Assembly: GCF_004354015.1 (NCBI RefSeq) | Contig: NZ_SMRU01000017.1 | Coordinates: 1 to 64,000 of the forward strand | Length of the DNA stretch: 64,000 nt | Reading direction: 5' to 3' | Source of the DNA: Arthrobacter terricola | GTDB taxonomy: Bacteria; Actinomycetota; Actinomycetes; Actinomycetales; Micrococcaceae | Shown: one piece after another, positions 42,226-50,003 of the stretch | Layout: every line of letters begins with the position of its first letter | Numbering within the stretch: the stretch's first letter is position 1 | Notes under the pieces: generated by a model | What the model was told of the DNA's origin: nothing | Seen by the model: only the letters and a program-made list of their open reading frames with translations | Databases searched by the model: none | Program-made: the position numbers and the translations under genes

Positions 42226-43019
42226 TTCCGGGTCCTGTCTGCGGTGTCTGCCTTGTTGGCCTTTTTCTCAGCTTTTTTGTCCAGGAACGCCTGCATCCGA
42301 TCGAACTTGGCTTGCGATTCGAAGAGCATTCCCTGCGCCAACGTGTCAATCACGGGGTGCGCCGCGGCCGGAGCATGAAAAACCGACTTGGTGATCCGGA
42401 CGGCGAGGGGATCCTGCTTGGCGATCCGATCGGCGAGGTTGTGGGCGGCTTCCATGAGCACGGGTGATTCATGGATTTGGGTGATGAGGTTGATCCGGAG
42501 AGCTTCCTCCGCGCCGAGAACGGCCCCCGCGAGGAGGATTTCCTTGGCCATCGGCTCGCCGACGAGTTCCTTCAGTCGCCACGTTGCCCCGGCTGCCGCC
42601 ATGATGCCGAGCCCGGTCTCCGGGTTGCCGATCCGCAGGCCGGGCGTCGCGATGCGGAAGTCGGCTGCGTAGGCCAGCTCGGCTCCGCCGCCCAGGCAAT
42701 AGCCGTCCAAGGCTGCGATGACCGGCATCGGGAGCTTCGCGATGCGCACGAAGATGGTGGAGTTGATCCCGCGCAGGGCGTCGTCCCGGCGGCGTTCCCG
42801 CAGTTGGTCGATGTCCGCACCAGAGGCAAAAACGCCTTCGACGCCGGCGATGATCAGGATTTTCGGCTCACGCTCAAGGTGGTCGCAGACCCGATGGAGT
42901 TCGTCCACCATCTGCTGGTCGATCGCGTTGCGAACCTCGGGACGGTTCAGGAGTACCGTTACCCGGTCCTCGCGTTCCTCGACGATCAAGGTTCCGAACT
43001 CTTCGGAAGTCAGTGCCAT
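42222..43019 (-). CDS. enoyl-CoA hydratase/isomerase (PaaF/PaaG type)
   Basis: Crotonase-fold enzyme of 265 residues. VTVLLNRPEVRNAIDQQMVD, the oxyanion hole GVFASGADIDQL and ALDGYCLGGGAELAYAADFR are conserved. The catalytic glutamate region is GNPETGLGIMAAAGATWRLK. Placed between thiolase and PaaH, it hydrates dehydroadipyl-CoA (PaaF) or isomerises oxepin-CoA (PaaG); sequence alone does not separate the two. ATG 43019 overlaps the thiolase stop (TAATG); a longer frame is not needed. Confidence 0.88.
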   Translation of the reverse strand: MALTSEEFGTLIVEEREDRVTVLLNRPEVRNAIDQQMVDELHRVCDHLEREPKILIIAGVEGVFASGADIDQLRERRRDDALRGINSTIFVRIAKLPMPVIAALDGYCLGGGAELAYAADFRIATPGLRIGNPETGLGIMAAAGATWRLKELVGEPMAKEILLAGAVLGAEEALRINLITQIHESPVLMEAAHNLADRIAKQDPLAVRITKSVFHAPAAAHPVIDTLAQGMLFESQAKFDRMQAFLDKKAEKKANKADTADRTRK

Positions 43020-44242
43020 TACACGCCTTCCAAGAGGAGCGCCGCACCCTGCCCGACGCCGATGCACATCGTTGCCAGCCCGATCTTCCGGTCGGTGACC
43101 CCGAGCTCACGCTCCATGCGGCCGAGCAACGTGATCGCGATCCGGGAACCGCTGGAACCGAGCGGATGCCCCAAAGCGATAGCGCCGCCGTCGTTGTTGA
43201 CGATGCCCGCGTCCAGGCCCAACCGCCGCATGGTCGCGAGCGATTGCGTCGCGAAGGCTTCATTGAGTTCGACGGCGCCAAGGTCGCCGACCGTAAGGCC
43301 GGACCTGGCCAGGATCTTCTGCGTGGCCGGAACCGGGCCGATGCCCATGATTTCCGGCTCACAACCGGCCGAGCCGCCGTCGATAATGCGTGCACGCGGC
43401 ACGAGGCCGAATTTCTCGATCGCGGCCTCGGAGGCGACGATAATTGCGGACGCGCCGTCATTGAGCGAGGACGAATTGCCGGCCGTGACAACAGAACCGC
43501 CCGGAACGACGGGCCGGAGTCCGGCGAGGACCTCCATGGTGGTCCCTTCCCGTGGCCCTTCGTCCGTGTCCACAACCGTTTCGCCCTTCCGCGTTTTCAC
43601 GGTGACGGGCACGATTTCGTCCTTGAAGCGGCCCGCGGCGATGGCGGCGAGTGCTCGTTCGTGTGAGCGAACCGCGAAGGCGTCGGCGTCCTCGCGGGTT
43701 ATTCCGTCTACCCTCGCCACTTCTTCGGCGGTTTCAGGCATCGAGAAGGTCATCTTGCCGTCGCGGGAAAGCTCACCTTTGGTGAAGAGCGGGTTGGCGA
43801 ACCGCCATCCGATGGAGGTATCGAAAATCTGGCCGGGCTTGGCGAAGGCCGTGGCAGGCTTCTCCTGGACCCAGGGCGCACGGCTCATGGACTCCACGCC
43901 GCCCGCGACGACGATGTCCGCGGCACCGGCCTTGATCATGTGGCTGGCCATCGTGATGGCGCTCATGCCCGAGGCACAGAGCCGGTTGACCGTGATGCCC
44001 GGAATGTGGAGGGGCAGTCCGGCGAGGAGGGTTGCCATGCGGGCAACGTTGCGGTTTTCCTCACCGGCGCCATTGGCGTTGCCCAGGATGACCTCGTCGA
44101 TGGCATCGGGATCAATGCCCGCCCGTTCCACGGCTTCACGGACCACGAGGGCTGCGAGGTCGTCCGGCCTGACGGCTGAAAGCGCGCCGCCGTAACGGCC
44201 TACAGGGGTGCGGGCACCGCCAACAAGAAAAGCCTCGACCAT
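43019..44242 (-). CDS. paaJ: acetyl-CoA acyltransferase (PaaJ/PcaF-like thiolase)
   Basis: Thiolase of 407 residues. The acylated cysteine is Cys89 in NRLCASGMSAI, the C-terminal active site is ATMCIGVGQGAALL, and GHPLGSSGSR carries the conserved His. Releases acetyl-CoA from 3-oxoadipyl-CoA or 3-oxo-5,6-dehydrosuberyl-CoA. First gene of a three-gene overlapping operon, preceded by a PaaR-type operator, so phenylacetate is a better match than protocatechuate. GAAGGATG precedes ATG. Confidence 0.9.
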   Translation of the reverse strand: MVEAFLVGGARTPVGRYGGALSAVRPDDLAALVVREAVERAGIDPDAIDEVILGNANGAGEENRNVARMATLLAGLPLHIPGITVNRLCASGMSAITMASHMIKAGAADIVVAGGVESMSRAPWVQEKPATAFAKPGQIFDTSIGWRFANPLFTKGELSRDGKMTFSMPETAEEVARVDGITREDADAFAVRSHERALAAIAAGRFKDEIVPVTVKTRKGETVVDTDEGPREGTTMEVLAGLRPVVPGGSVVTAGNSSSLNDGASAIIVASEAAIEKFGLVPRARIIDGGSAGCEPEIMGIGPVPATQKILARSGLTVGDLGAVELNEAFATQSLATMRRLGLDAGIVNNDGGAIALGHPLGSSGSRIAITLLGRMERELGVTDRKIGLATMCIGVGQGAALLLEGV

Positions 44243-44282
44243 GGGAACATCCTTCGCGAAGGGAATGGGGCCGGCTGAATAA

Positions 44283-44306
44283 TTTACCGACCGTTCGTTC
44301 TATAAA
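44283..44306. promoter_or_regulatory. PaaR-type operator upstream of the thiolase operon
   Basis: A palindrome-like TTTACCGACCGT / TCGTTCTATAAA, resembling the paaZ and paaI operators (common half-site TTACCGAACG), lies 41 bp before the thiolase start. Confidence 0.65.
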
Positions 44307-44313
44307 GATTACA

Positions 44314-44351
44314 CGGAGCCGCCCGGTGGTCAACAGTGCCGGGCGGCTCCG
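44314..44351 (-). terminator. 13-bp perfect hairpin after the pentapeptide gene
   Basis: CGGAGCCGCCCGG pairs perfectly with CCGGGCGGCTCCG around a 12-nt loop, 10 bp beyond the stop codon and just upstream of the thiolase operator. Confidence 0.8.
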
Positions 44352-44360
44352 GCTATCCGC

Positions 44361-45017
44361 TCACACCACCCGGATTCCCAAATGGCCGGCCAACAAGGGT
44401 GCCAACAAGCTGAGCTGGTAGTCGTCAACCACAACCCCGGACAAGCCTCCGATCCCGTTGATCGTCCGGAAATCCGAGCCGCGCAGGTCCACATCCTTGA
44501 GCTTCGCCCCGGAGACATCCAAGGTGCCGATGGTGCATTCCTTCAGCACGACGCGCGTGGCCGTGCAGGCCCCCAGATCGAGTTCATTGATGATGCAGCC
44601 TGTGATCTGGACGTCCATCATCTTGGATCCGCGCAGGTTCAGGAAGTCCAGCTTGCCGCCGTCGATCCTGACCGAGTGCCAGGAGCCCTCATACATTTCC
44701 GCCGAGCCCCAACGCGGATTGCTGATCTCCACTTCGCGCCAGGACGTGCGTGCGGCCGGGAACACGGGGGCATAGGGCTCGTTCAGGATGCAGTCGCGGA
44801 ACGTGGCACCCCGCAACTGGGCCTCGTTGAAGGACACGCCGTTGAATTCGCATTCGATGAAGTCGGCGCCACTCAATTCCGCTCCATCAGCGGCGGCTTG
44901 GTTGAACCGGATGCCGTCGTAACGTTCGCCGCGCTGGAAATCCGGCGAGGTTTCGTCACGAAGTTCGTCGAGTGTGATGGGCGAAATCCGGGGCGCGGTT
45001 ACCTTCGCGGCCGCCAT
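44361..45017 (-). CDS. pentapeptide-repeat protein
   Basis: Protein of 218 residues made of tandem A(D/N)LXX-type five-residue repeats that fold into a right-handed beta helix: DGAELSGADFIECEFNGVSF, NEAQLRGATFRDC, LNLRGSKMMDVQITGCIINE and LDVSGAKLKDVDLRGSDFRT. Some relatives (MfpA, Qnr) mimic DNA and protect gyrase from quinolones, but most have no known role. ATG 45017 overlaps by one base the TGA of a 32-codon upstream ORF. Confidence 0.88.
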   Translation of the reverse strand: MAAAKVTAPRISPITLDELRDETSPDFQRGERYDGIRFNQAAADGAELSGADFIECEFNGVSFNEAQLRGATFRDCILNEPYAPVFPAARTSWREVEISNPRWGSAEMYEGSWHSVRIDGGKLDFLNLRGSKMMDVQITGCIINELDLGACTATRVVLKECTIGTLDVSGAKLKDVDLRGSDFRTINGIGGLSGVVVDDYQLSLLAPLLAGHLGIRVV

Positions 45018-45115
45018 CAGAGCACCCGCGCTTTCGCTGCGGCTTCCGAGGTGGCTGGCCTGCCCGTTTCCGGACGCGGGCCGACGTGCTGGCTGGGTGT
45101 GGTGCTGAAGTCCAT
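45017..45115 (-). CDS. 32-aa upstream ORF coupled to the pentapeptide gene
   Basis: A short frame from ATG 45115 to TGA 45019-45017, whose last base is the first base of the pentapeptide start codon. A TAGGCT -10 box stands exactly 6 nt before its ATG, so the transcript would be leaderless and begin with this ORF. The peptide starts MDFSTTPSQHVGPRPETGRP and shows no known motif. It may only serve to couple translation, or be a regulatory leader peptide. Confidence 0.45.
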   Translation of the reverse strand: MDFSTTPSQHVGPRPETGRPATSEAAAKARVL

Positions 45116-45127
45116 GCATCGAGCCTA
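45113..45127 (-). promoter_or_regulatory. leaderless promoter of the pentapeptide transcript
   Basis: TAGGCT on the minus strand (45127-45122), 6 nt (CGATGC) and ATG 45115. Confidence 0.5.
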
Positions 45128-45227
45128 ACCGCGACCCCCGACAACGGCAGCCGCCCCTTGCGTGCCCGGGCCGGATGGCAAAAACTGGCCCTTGACCGGC
45201 AACCGGACCCGCCACCGAAAGGACCCC

Positions 45228-45953
45228 ATGGCGAACATCGACCTCAGTACCGAAAGCAAGGCCGCGGGCGGCTCACTCGCACTCCATGGGTACTTGGCCG
45301 AGCCCCGCGGCGACGGGCCGTTTCCCGGCGTCGTGCTTGTCCATGAAGCCTTCGGGCTCGACGACGTCATGCGCCGCCACGCGGACCGGCTCGCTTCCGC
45401 GGGCTACTTGACCCTCGCCGTCGACCTCTTCAGCGACGGCGGTGCGAGGCGCTGCCTCGTGGCGACCATGCGGTCCATGGCGTCGGGCACCGGCCGCGCA
45501 TTCACGGATATCTCGACGGCGCAGGCCTGGCTGCGCAGCAACCCCAAATGCACGGGCAAACTGGGCGTGATCGGATTTTGCATGGGAGGCGGATTCGCGC
45601 TGCTCGCGGCCCGCGACAACTTCGATGCCGCCTCAGTGAACTACGGCCGCCTACCGCAGGATCCCGAGGACGCACTGGCAGGCGCCTGCCCGGTGGTGGG
45701 CAACTACGGGGGAATGGACAAGACCCTCGCCGGTGCGGCCGGGAAGCTGGAGGGAGTCCTCACGAAACTCGGGATCGAGAACGACATCAAGGAATTCCCG
45801 ACGGCGGGCCACGCCTTCATGAACGACGTCCCGGTTGGCCCCCGGGCACTGCGGCCGCTCATGCGTGTGATGGGCATCAAGCCCGATCCGACCGCCGCCC
45901 CGGAGGCGTGGCAGCGGATCGAGGAGCATTTCGCCAGGTACTTGAGGGACTAA
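45228..45953 (+). CDS. dienelactone hydrolase family protein
   Basis: Alpha/beta hydrolase of 241 residues. The nucleophile is Cys in VIGFCMGGGFALLAAR (the Cys form of this family), with the Asp and the His in FPTAGHAFMNDVP completing the triad. PGVVLVHEAFGLDDVMRRHA is the typical N-terminal strand-loop. Hydrolyses dienelactones or other carboxylic esters; no aromatic ring-cleavage genes lie alongside. ATG 45228 has AAAGGA; longer frames are shadows. Confidence 0.88.
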   Translation: MANIDLSTESKAAGGSLALHGYLAEPRGDGPFPGVVLVHEAFGLDDVMRRHADRLASAGYLTLAVDLFSDGGARRCLVATMRSMASGTGRAFTDISTAQAWLRSNPKCTGKLGVIGFCMGGGFALLAARDNFDAASVNYGRLPQDPEDALAGACPVVGNYGGMDKTLAGAAGKLEGVLTKLGIENDIKEFPTAGHAFMNDVPVGPRALRPLMRVMGIKPDPTAAPEAWQRIEEHFARYLRD

Positions 45954-46056
45954 GCAGAGCGCCTTTGTCGAGATCGCCGGAACGCGACCGGGTCGCCGAA
46001 AGGTTCGGGCGAGCCGGCACCGTTCCAGCGAGTTCGCGTCCGGGATTCCCACAGGG

Positions 46057-47553
46057 TTAGCTGAAGAGTTCGCTCTTGGGTTCGTTGTTCTTGACCTTCT
46101 GCCAGCCCAGCCACAGGACCAGGGCGAAGAACGGGATGGTCGCGAGCGTCCACAGGCCCAGGAGGAAGACCTCGCCGGTGGCCTTGTCGGTCATGGTGTC
46201 CATGCCGATCAGCACCGTGATGGCCAGAAGCGCGACCAGCCCGGCCCAGCTGGTCCACGGCGAACCCGGCATCGGCAGGGACGAAACGAGGCCCTTCTTC
46301 TTCCGCAAAGCGATCTGGCTCGCGAAGATCGAACCCCAGGTGAAGATTACCCCGATGGAGGCCGTGTTCAGCGCCAGGTCGAACGCGTGCGAACCGCCCA
46401 GCCAGATGTTCAGCAGGATCCCCACCAGATACACGGCCCCGATGGCCAGGATCGCCGCGTACGGCACGTGCCGGGTGGACATCTTCGTCAGCCACTGCGG
46501 AGCATGTCCATTGTTCGCCATCGTGCGGAAAATCCGCCCGATCGAATACAGCCCCGAATTGCACGAGGACAGCGCAGCGGTGATCACGATCATGTTCATC
46601 ACATCACCCATCCACGGCAGGCCCATCTGCCCGAACACGGTCACGAACGGCGAGGTGCCCGCGTGGTACTGGTCCGAGGGCAGCAGCATCGCCAGCAGCG
46701 TCACGGAACCGACGTAGAACACCACGATGCGGATCACGACGGCGCGGATCGCCTTGGGCACCTCACGTTCCGGGTTCTGCATCTCACCGGCCGTGATGCC
46801 GACCAGCTCAATCGCGTTGTACGCGAAAATCACCGCGTTGAGCACCAGAATCATCACCAGCCCGCCCTTGGGGAACATCCCCCCGTCCGCGGCGAACAGG
46901 TTGGTGGGTGACGCGTGGCCGCCACCGACCTGCGCGTTCGTGACCACCATGAACGTGCCCACCACCAGGAAGATCAGGATCGCCGCGACCTTCAGGCAGG
47001 AGGCCCAGAATTCGAACTCACCGAAGGCCTTGACGCTGAACAGGTTCACGGCCACCAGCAGCACCAGCGCGGCGATCGCGGACGCCTCCACGGGCACGTT
47101 CGGGAAGAAGAACTGGAAGTACAGGCCGATCGCGATCAGCTCGGCGATGCCCGTCATGGCCCAGTTGATGAAATACATCCACCCCGACAGGTAGGCGCCC
47201 TTCCTGCCGAACATTTCCCCCGCGTAGCTGACAAAGGAACCCGAGGTCTGGCGGTACATGATCAGCTCACCCAGCGCCCGCATCAACAAATAAGCGATGA
47301 CCCCGGCAATGGCATAGGAGAAAATCAACGCCGGCCCCGTGGAAGCCAGGCGCCCGCCGGCACCCATGAACAAGCCGACGCCGATCGCGCCGCCCATCGC
47401 GATCATGGTCACGTGCCTGCGGCTCAGGGTCTTCTGATAACCCTCGGCGCTGAGGTTTTCGGAAGTGCTGAGGTTTTCGGAAGTTGTGATTGTGCTGGGC
47501 GCTGCCAGGGTTCCCGGCTCGCGCTGAAGGTCGGTTGTGTTGTTTTGAGGCAC
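46057..47553 (-). CDS. ansP: APC amino acid permease, asparagine-type
   Basis: Transporter of 498 residues with 12 membrane segments. TMIAMGGAIGVGLFMGAGGR in the first helix and ELVGITAGEMQNPEREVPKA followed by IRAVVIRIVVFYVGS are characteristic of the AAT family; the pattern is closest to AnsP (L-asparagine) or GabP/CycA. The N-terminal tail holds a duplicated SENLSTSENLS from a tandem DNA repeat. Nothing adjacent proves the substrate. The 200-bp gap upstream shows no clear gene. Confidence 0.82.
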   Translation of the reverse strand: MPQNNTTDLQREPGTLAAPSTITTSENLSTSENLSAEGYQKTLSRRHVTMIAMGGAIGVGLFMGAGGRLASTGPALIFSYAIAGVIAYLLMRALGELIMYRQTSGSFVSYAGEMFGRKGAYLSGWMYFINWAMTGIAELIAIGLYFQFFFPNVPVEASAIAALVLLVAVNLFSVKAFGEFEFWASCLKVAAILIFLVVGTFMVVTNAQVGGGHASPTNLFAADGGMFPKGGLVMILVLNAVIFAYNAIELVGITAGEMQNPEREVPKAIRAVVIRIVVFYVGSVTLLAMLLPSDQYHAGTSPFVTVFGQMGLPWMGDVMNMIVITAALSSCNSGLYSIGRIFRTMANNGHAPQWLTKMSTRHVPYAAILAIGAVYLVGILLNIWLGGSHAFDLALNTASIGVIFTWGSIFASQIALRKKKGLVSSLPMPGSPWTSWAGLVALLAITVLIGMDTMTDKATGEVFLLGLWTLATIPFFALVLWLGWQKVKNNEPKSELFS

Positions 47554-47749
47554 AGCTGTTCCTTGTGGGTTGAGGAGATGCCGGATCCTGGCTTCACGGG
47601 GATCGATGCAATTCGAGCTTTCGGCCTGTTGGCGCGTCGAATCAATAGCGAAACTACGGAAGCGTCGAAGGTAAATCCGGCAGATCCATTCTAGCCGGTG
47701 ATTTGACCATGACGTGACGGGGGCAACAGGAGCACCCCGCGCCGGGGAT

Positions 47750-47764
47750 TAGGCTGGTCACATG
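47750..47764 (+). promoter_or_regulatory. leaderless promoter of the CPBP protease gene
   Basis: TAGGCT (47750-47755), 6 nt (GGTCAC) and ATG 47762; no RBS. Confidence 0.5.
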
Positions 47765-48490
47765 GGCACCATTCCGCCAGCTGGAAGGCTGTACCGTTTC
47801 TCGGCCCTGGACGCCGTGGCGTTCGGGCTCTACGTCGTGCTGGCGGCCGTCCTCACTGCAGCGCCGGCGCCGGTCACCAACCTGGTACGCCAAGCCATTC
47901 CCGACGCCGCCACGGCCGTTTTCGCCGTCAATGTCGCCTTTTACGTTTCGGTCGGGCTGTTCGCGGTTGCCGCCGCGTGGCGCGTGATCGCACGGGACAT
48001 GCGCATTCTTGCCACGAGGCCGTGGTTCACCGTGGCCATGATTCCCGTATCGATCGTGGCGATGCTGGTTCTGAGCGCCATCCTGGTGAGCTTGACCGGC
48101 TCAGCGAGGGCATCGCAAAACCAGCTTGGCCTCCAGTCGCTCGTCCAACAATTGCCGCCATGGTACGTGGTGCCCCTCCTGGTGGTGCTGGGACCCTTCG
48201 TCGAGGAATACCTGTTCCGGCACCTGCTCATCGGCAAGTTATCGCGGCACGTCAACATCTGGCTCTGTTGCGCGTTGTCCGTGGCGTGCTTCGCGGCCGT
48301 CCACGTTGTGGGACGCGAAGGACTGGTACTCCCCGCCCTCGCCCCCTACTTGGGCATGGGCGGGATCCTCGTGGCCGCGTACGTCTGGACCGGCAAGAAC
48401 GTGATGTTCTCCTACTTCATCCACGCTTCCAAGAACCTGCTGGCCGTCGTCCTAATCTACGTGGTGCCGCAACAGCTCCTGGGCGGTTAA
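47762..48490 (+). CDS. CPBP-family intramembrane metalloprotease
   Basis: Membrane protein of 242 residues with seven to eight segments. The ABI/CPBP active-site motif EEYLFRHLLIG (EExxxR) and a second motif around FAAVHVVGREG (FxxxH) are present, with a third conserved His in YFIHASKN. Such enzymes process membrane proteins or prenylated peptides; substrate unknown. Single gene followed by a VOC protein. Confidence 0.87.
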   Translation: MGTIPPAGRLYRFSALDAVAFGLYVVLAAVLTAAPAPVTNLVRQAIPDAATAVFAVNVAFYVSVGLFAVAAAWRVIARDMRILATRPWFTVAMIPVSIVAMLVLSAILVSLTGSARASQNQLGLQSLVQQLPPWYVVPLLVVLGPFVEEYLFRHLLIGKLSRHVNIWLCCALSVACFAAVHVVGREGLVLPALAPYLGMGGILVAAYVWTGKNVMFSYFIHASKNLLAVVLIYVVPQQLLGG

Positions 48491-48568
48491 CTTCGGCAAC
48501 ACCGTTAACTCCAGCAACCCGGACAAAACCTGGCCGCAAGGCACTTCCGCGGCCACGCGCCGTCGTCG

Positions 48569-48583
48569 TACGTTCGGTGCATG
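48569..48583 (+). promoter_or_regulatory. leaderless promoter of the VOC gene
   Basis: TACGTT (48569-48574), 6 nt (CGGTGC) and ATG 48581. Confidence 0.45.
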
Positions 48584-49018
48584 GCACTGAACTTTCAGGT
48601 AGTAGTCGACTGCAACGATCCCCACACGCTCGCCGATTGGTGGGCCGAAACGCTGGAGTGGGTGGTGGAGCCGCAGGATGAGGCGTTCATCCGGTCGATG
48701 GTCGAGCAAGGCTTCGCCACCGATGAAGAAACCACCACGCACAACGGCAAGCTCGTGTGGAAAACCGGGGCGGCCATCATCCCCTCGGAAGACCAGGACA
48801 AGGCGACCGGCAAGCGGGTGCTGTTCCAAGCCGTTCCGGAGGGCAAGTCCACCAAGAACCGCATCCATTTGGACGTCCGGCTCGCAGGGCAGGACAAGGA
48901 CGTGGTCCGCGCGGCCTTGGAGGCACGCGGCGCCAAACACTTGTGGACGGCGGGCCAGGGACCACACGAATGGCACACCATGGCCGACCCCGAGGGCAAC
49001 GAGTTCTGCATCAGCTGA
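48581..49018 (+). CDS. VOC-family (glyoxalase-like) protein
   Basis: Protein of 145 residues: FQVVVDCNDPHTLADWWAET, then KNRIHLDVRL with a metal-site-like HLD, and MADPEGNEFCIS at the C-terminus, a common ending of this group in actinobacteria. Probably cytosolic; function unknown. Located just before menB but with its own promoter. Confidence 0.82.
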   Translation: MALNFQVVVDCNDPHTLADWWAETLEWVVEPQDEAFIRSMVEQGFATDEETTTHNGKLVWKTGAAIIPSEDQDKATGKRVLFQAVPEGKSTKNRIHLDVRLAGQDKDVVRAALEARGAKHLWTAGQGPHEWHTMADPEGNEFCIS

Positions 49019-49027
49019 GCGGATTAC

Positions 49028-49042
49028 TAGACTCGGAGGGTG
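49028..49042 (+). promoter_or_regulatory. leaderless promoter of menB
   Basis: TAGACT (49028-49033), 6 nt (CGGAGG) and GTG 49040. The 6-nt spacer also resembles a Shine-Dalgarno sequence but stands too close to be one. Confidence 0.5.
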
Positions 49043-49993
49043 AACACCGACTTCCCCGCCAAGGTCTCCGACGTCTTCGACCCCTCGCGCTGGCGCACAG
49101 TATCCGGTTTCGACGACTTCCAGGACATGACCTACCACCGGCAAGTGGAACGCAATGCCGACGGCTCCGTGAAGCGCGACCTACCCACGGTCCGGATCGC
49201 GTTCAACCGCCCGGAAGTCCGCAATGCCTTCCGTCCGGGCACCGTGGACGAGCTCTACCGCGCCATGGACCACGCCCGGATGACGCCGGATGTCGCCACG
49301 GTCCTGCTGACGGGCAACGGCCCCTCCCCCAAGGACGGCGGCCACTCGTTCTGTTCCGGCGGGGACCAGCGGATCCGCGGCAGGGACGGGTACCGGTACG
49401 CCGACGGCGAGACACAGGAAACCATCGACCCCGCCCGCGCCGGCCGGCTACACATCCTGGAGGTCCAGCGGCTCATGCGGACCATGCCCAAGGTGGTCAT
49501 CGCCGTCGTCAACGGTTGGGCCGCGGGCGGCGGGCACTCGCTGCACGTCGTCTCGGACCTCACCATCGCGTCCCGCGAGTACGGCAAGTTCAAGCAGACG
49601 GACGCCACCGTGGGCAGTTTCGATGCCGGATACGGCTCAGCGTTGCTCGCGCGCCAGATCGGGCAGAAAGCCGCGCGCGAGATCTTCTTCCTCGCGCGCG
49701 AATATTCCGCGGAGGACATGGTCCGCATGGGCGCGGTCAACGAAGCCGTGGACCACGAACGGCTTGAGGAAGTTGCCTTGGAGTACGCCGCGGATATCGC
49801 CCGGCAGTCTCCCCAGGCCATCCGGATGCTGAAGTTCGCCTTCAACCTGGCCGACGACGGCCTGGCCGGCCAACAGGTTTTCGCGGGCGAGGCGACGCGC
49901 CTGGCTTACATGACGGACGAAGCCGTGGAGGGCAAGGAAGCCTTCCTCGAAAAGCGCGATCCGGACTGGTCCAGCTTCCCCTACTACTTCTAG
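49040..49993 (+). CDS. menB: 1,4-dihydroxy-2-naphthoyl-CoA synthase
   Basis: Crotonase-family enzyme of 317 residues that closes the second ring in menaquinone synthesis. FCSGGDQRIRGRDGYRYADG and KVVIAVVNGWAAGGGHSLHV, then KFKQTDATVGSFDAGYGSAL, are MenB signatures, and the C-terminal GKEAFLEKRDPDWSSFPYYF matches the conserved MenB ending that completes the neighbouring active site. The N-terminus is longer than in E. coli, as usual in actinobacteria. First of menB-menE-menA. Confidence 0.96.
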   Translation: MNTDFPAKVSDVFDPSRWRTVSGFDDFQDMTYHRQVERNADGSVKRDLPTVRIAFNRPEVRNAFRPGTVDELYRAMDHARMTPDVATVLLTGNGPSPKDGGHSFCSGGDQRIRGRDGYRYADGETQETIDPARAGRLHILEVQRLMRTMPKVVIAVVNGWAAGGGHSLHVVSDLTIASREYGKFKQTDATVGSFDAGYGSALLARQIGQKAAREIFFLAREYSAEDMVRMGAVNEAVDHERLEEVALEYAADIARQSPQAIRMLKFAFNLADDGLAGQQVFAGEATRLAYMTDEAVEGKEAFLEKRDPDWSSFPYYF

Positions 49994-50003
49994 GAGATTC
50001 GCC

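Noticed and set aside
42471..44195. 574-codon plus-strand frame opposite the thiolase and hydratase
   Set aside because: Antisense shadow spanning two genes with complete catalytic motifs on the other strand.
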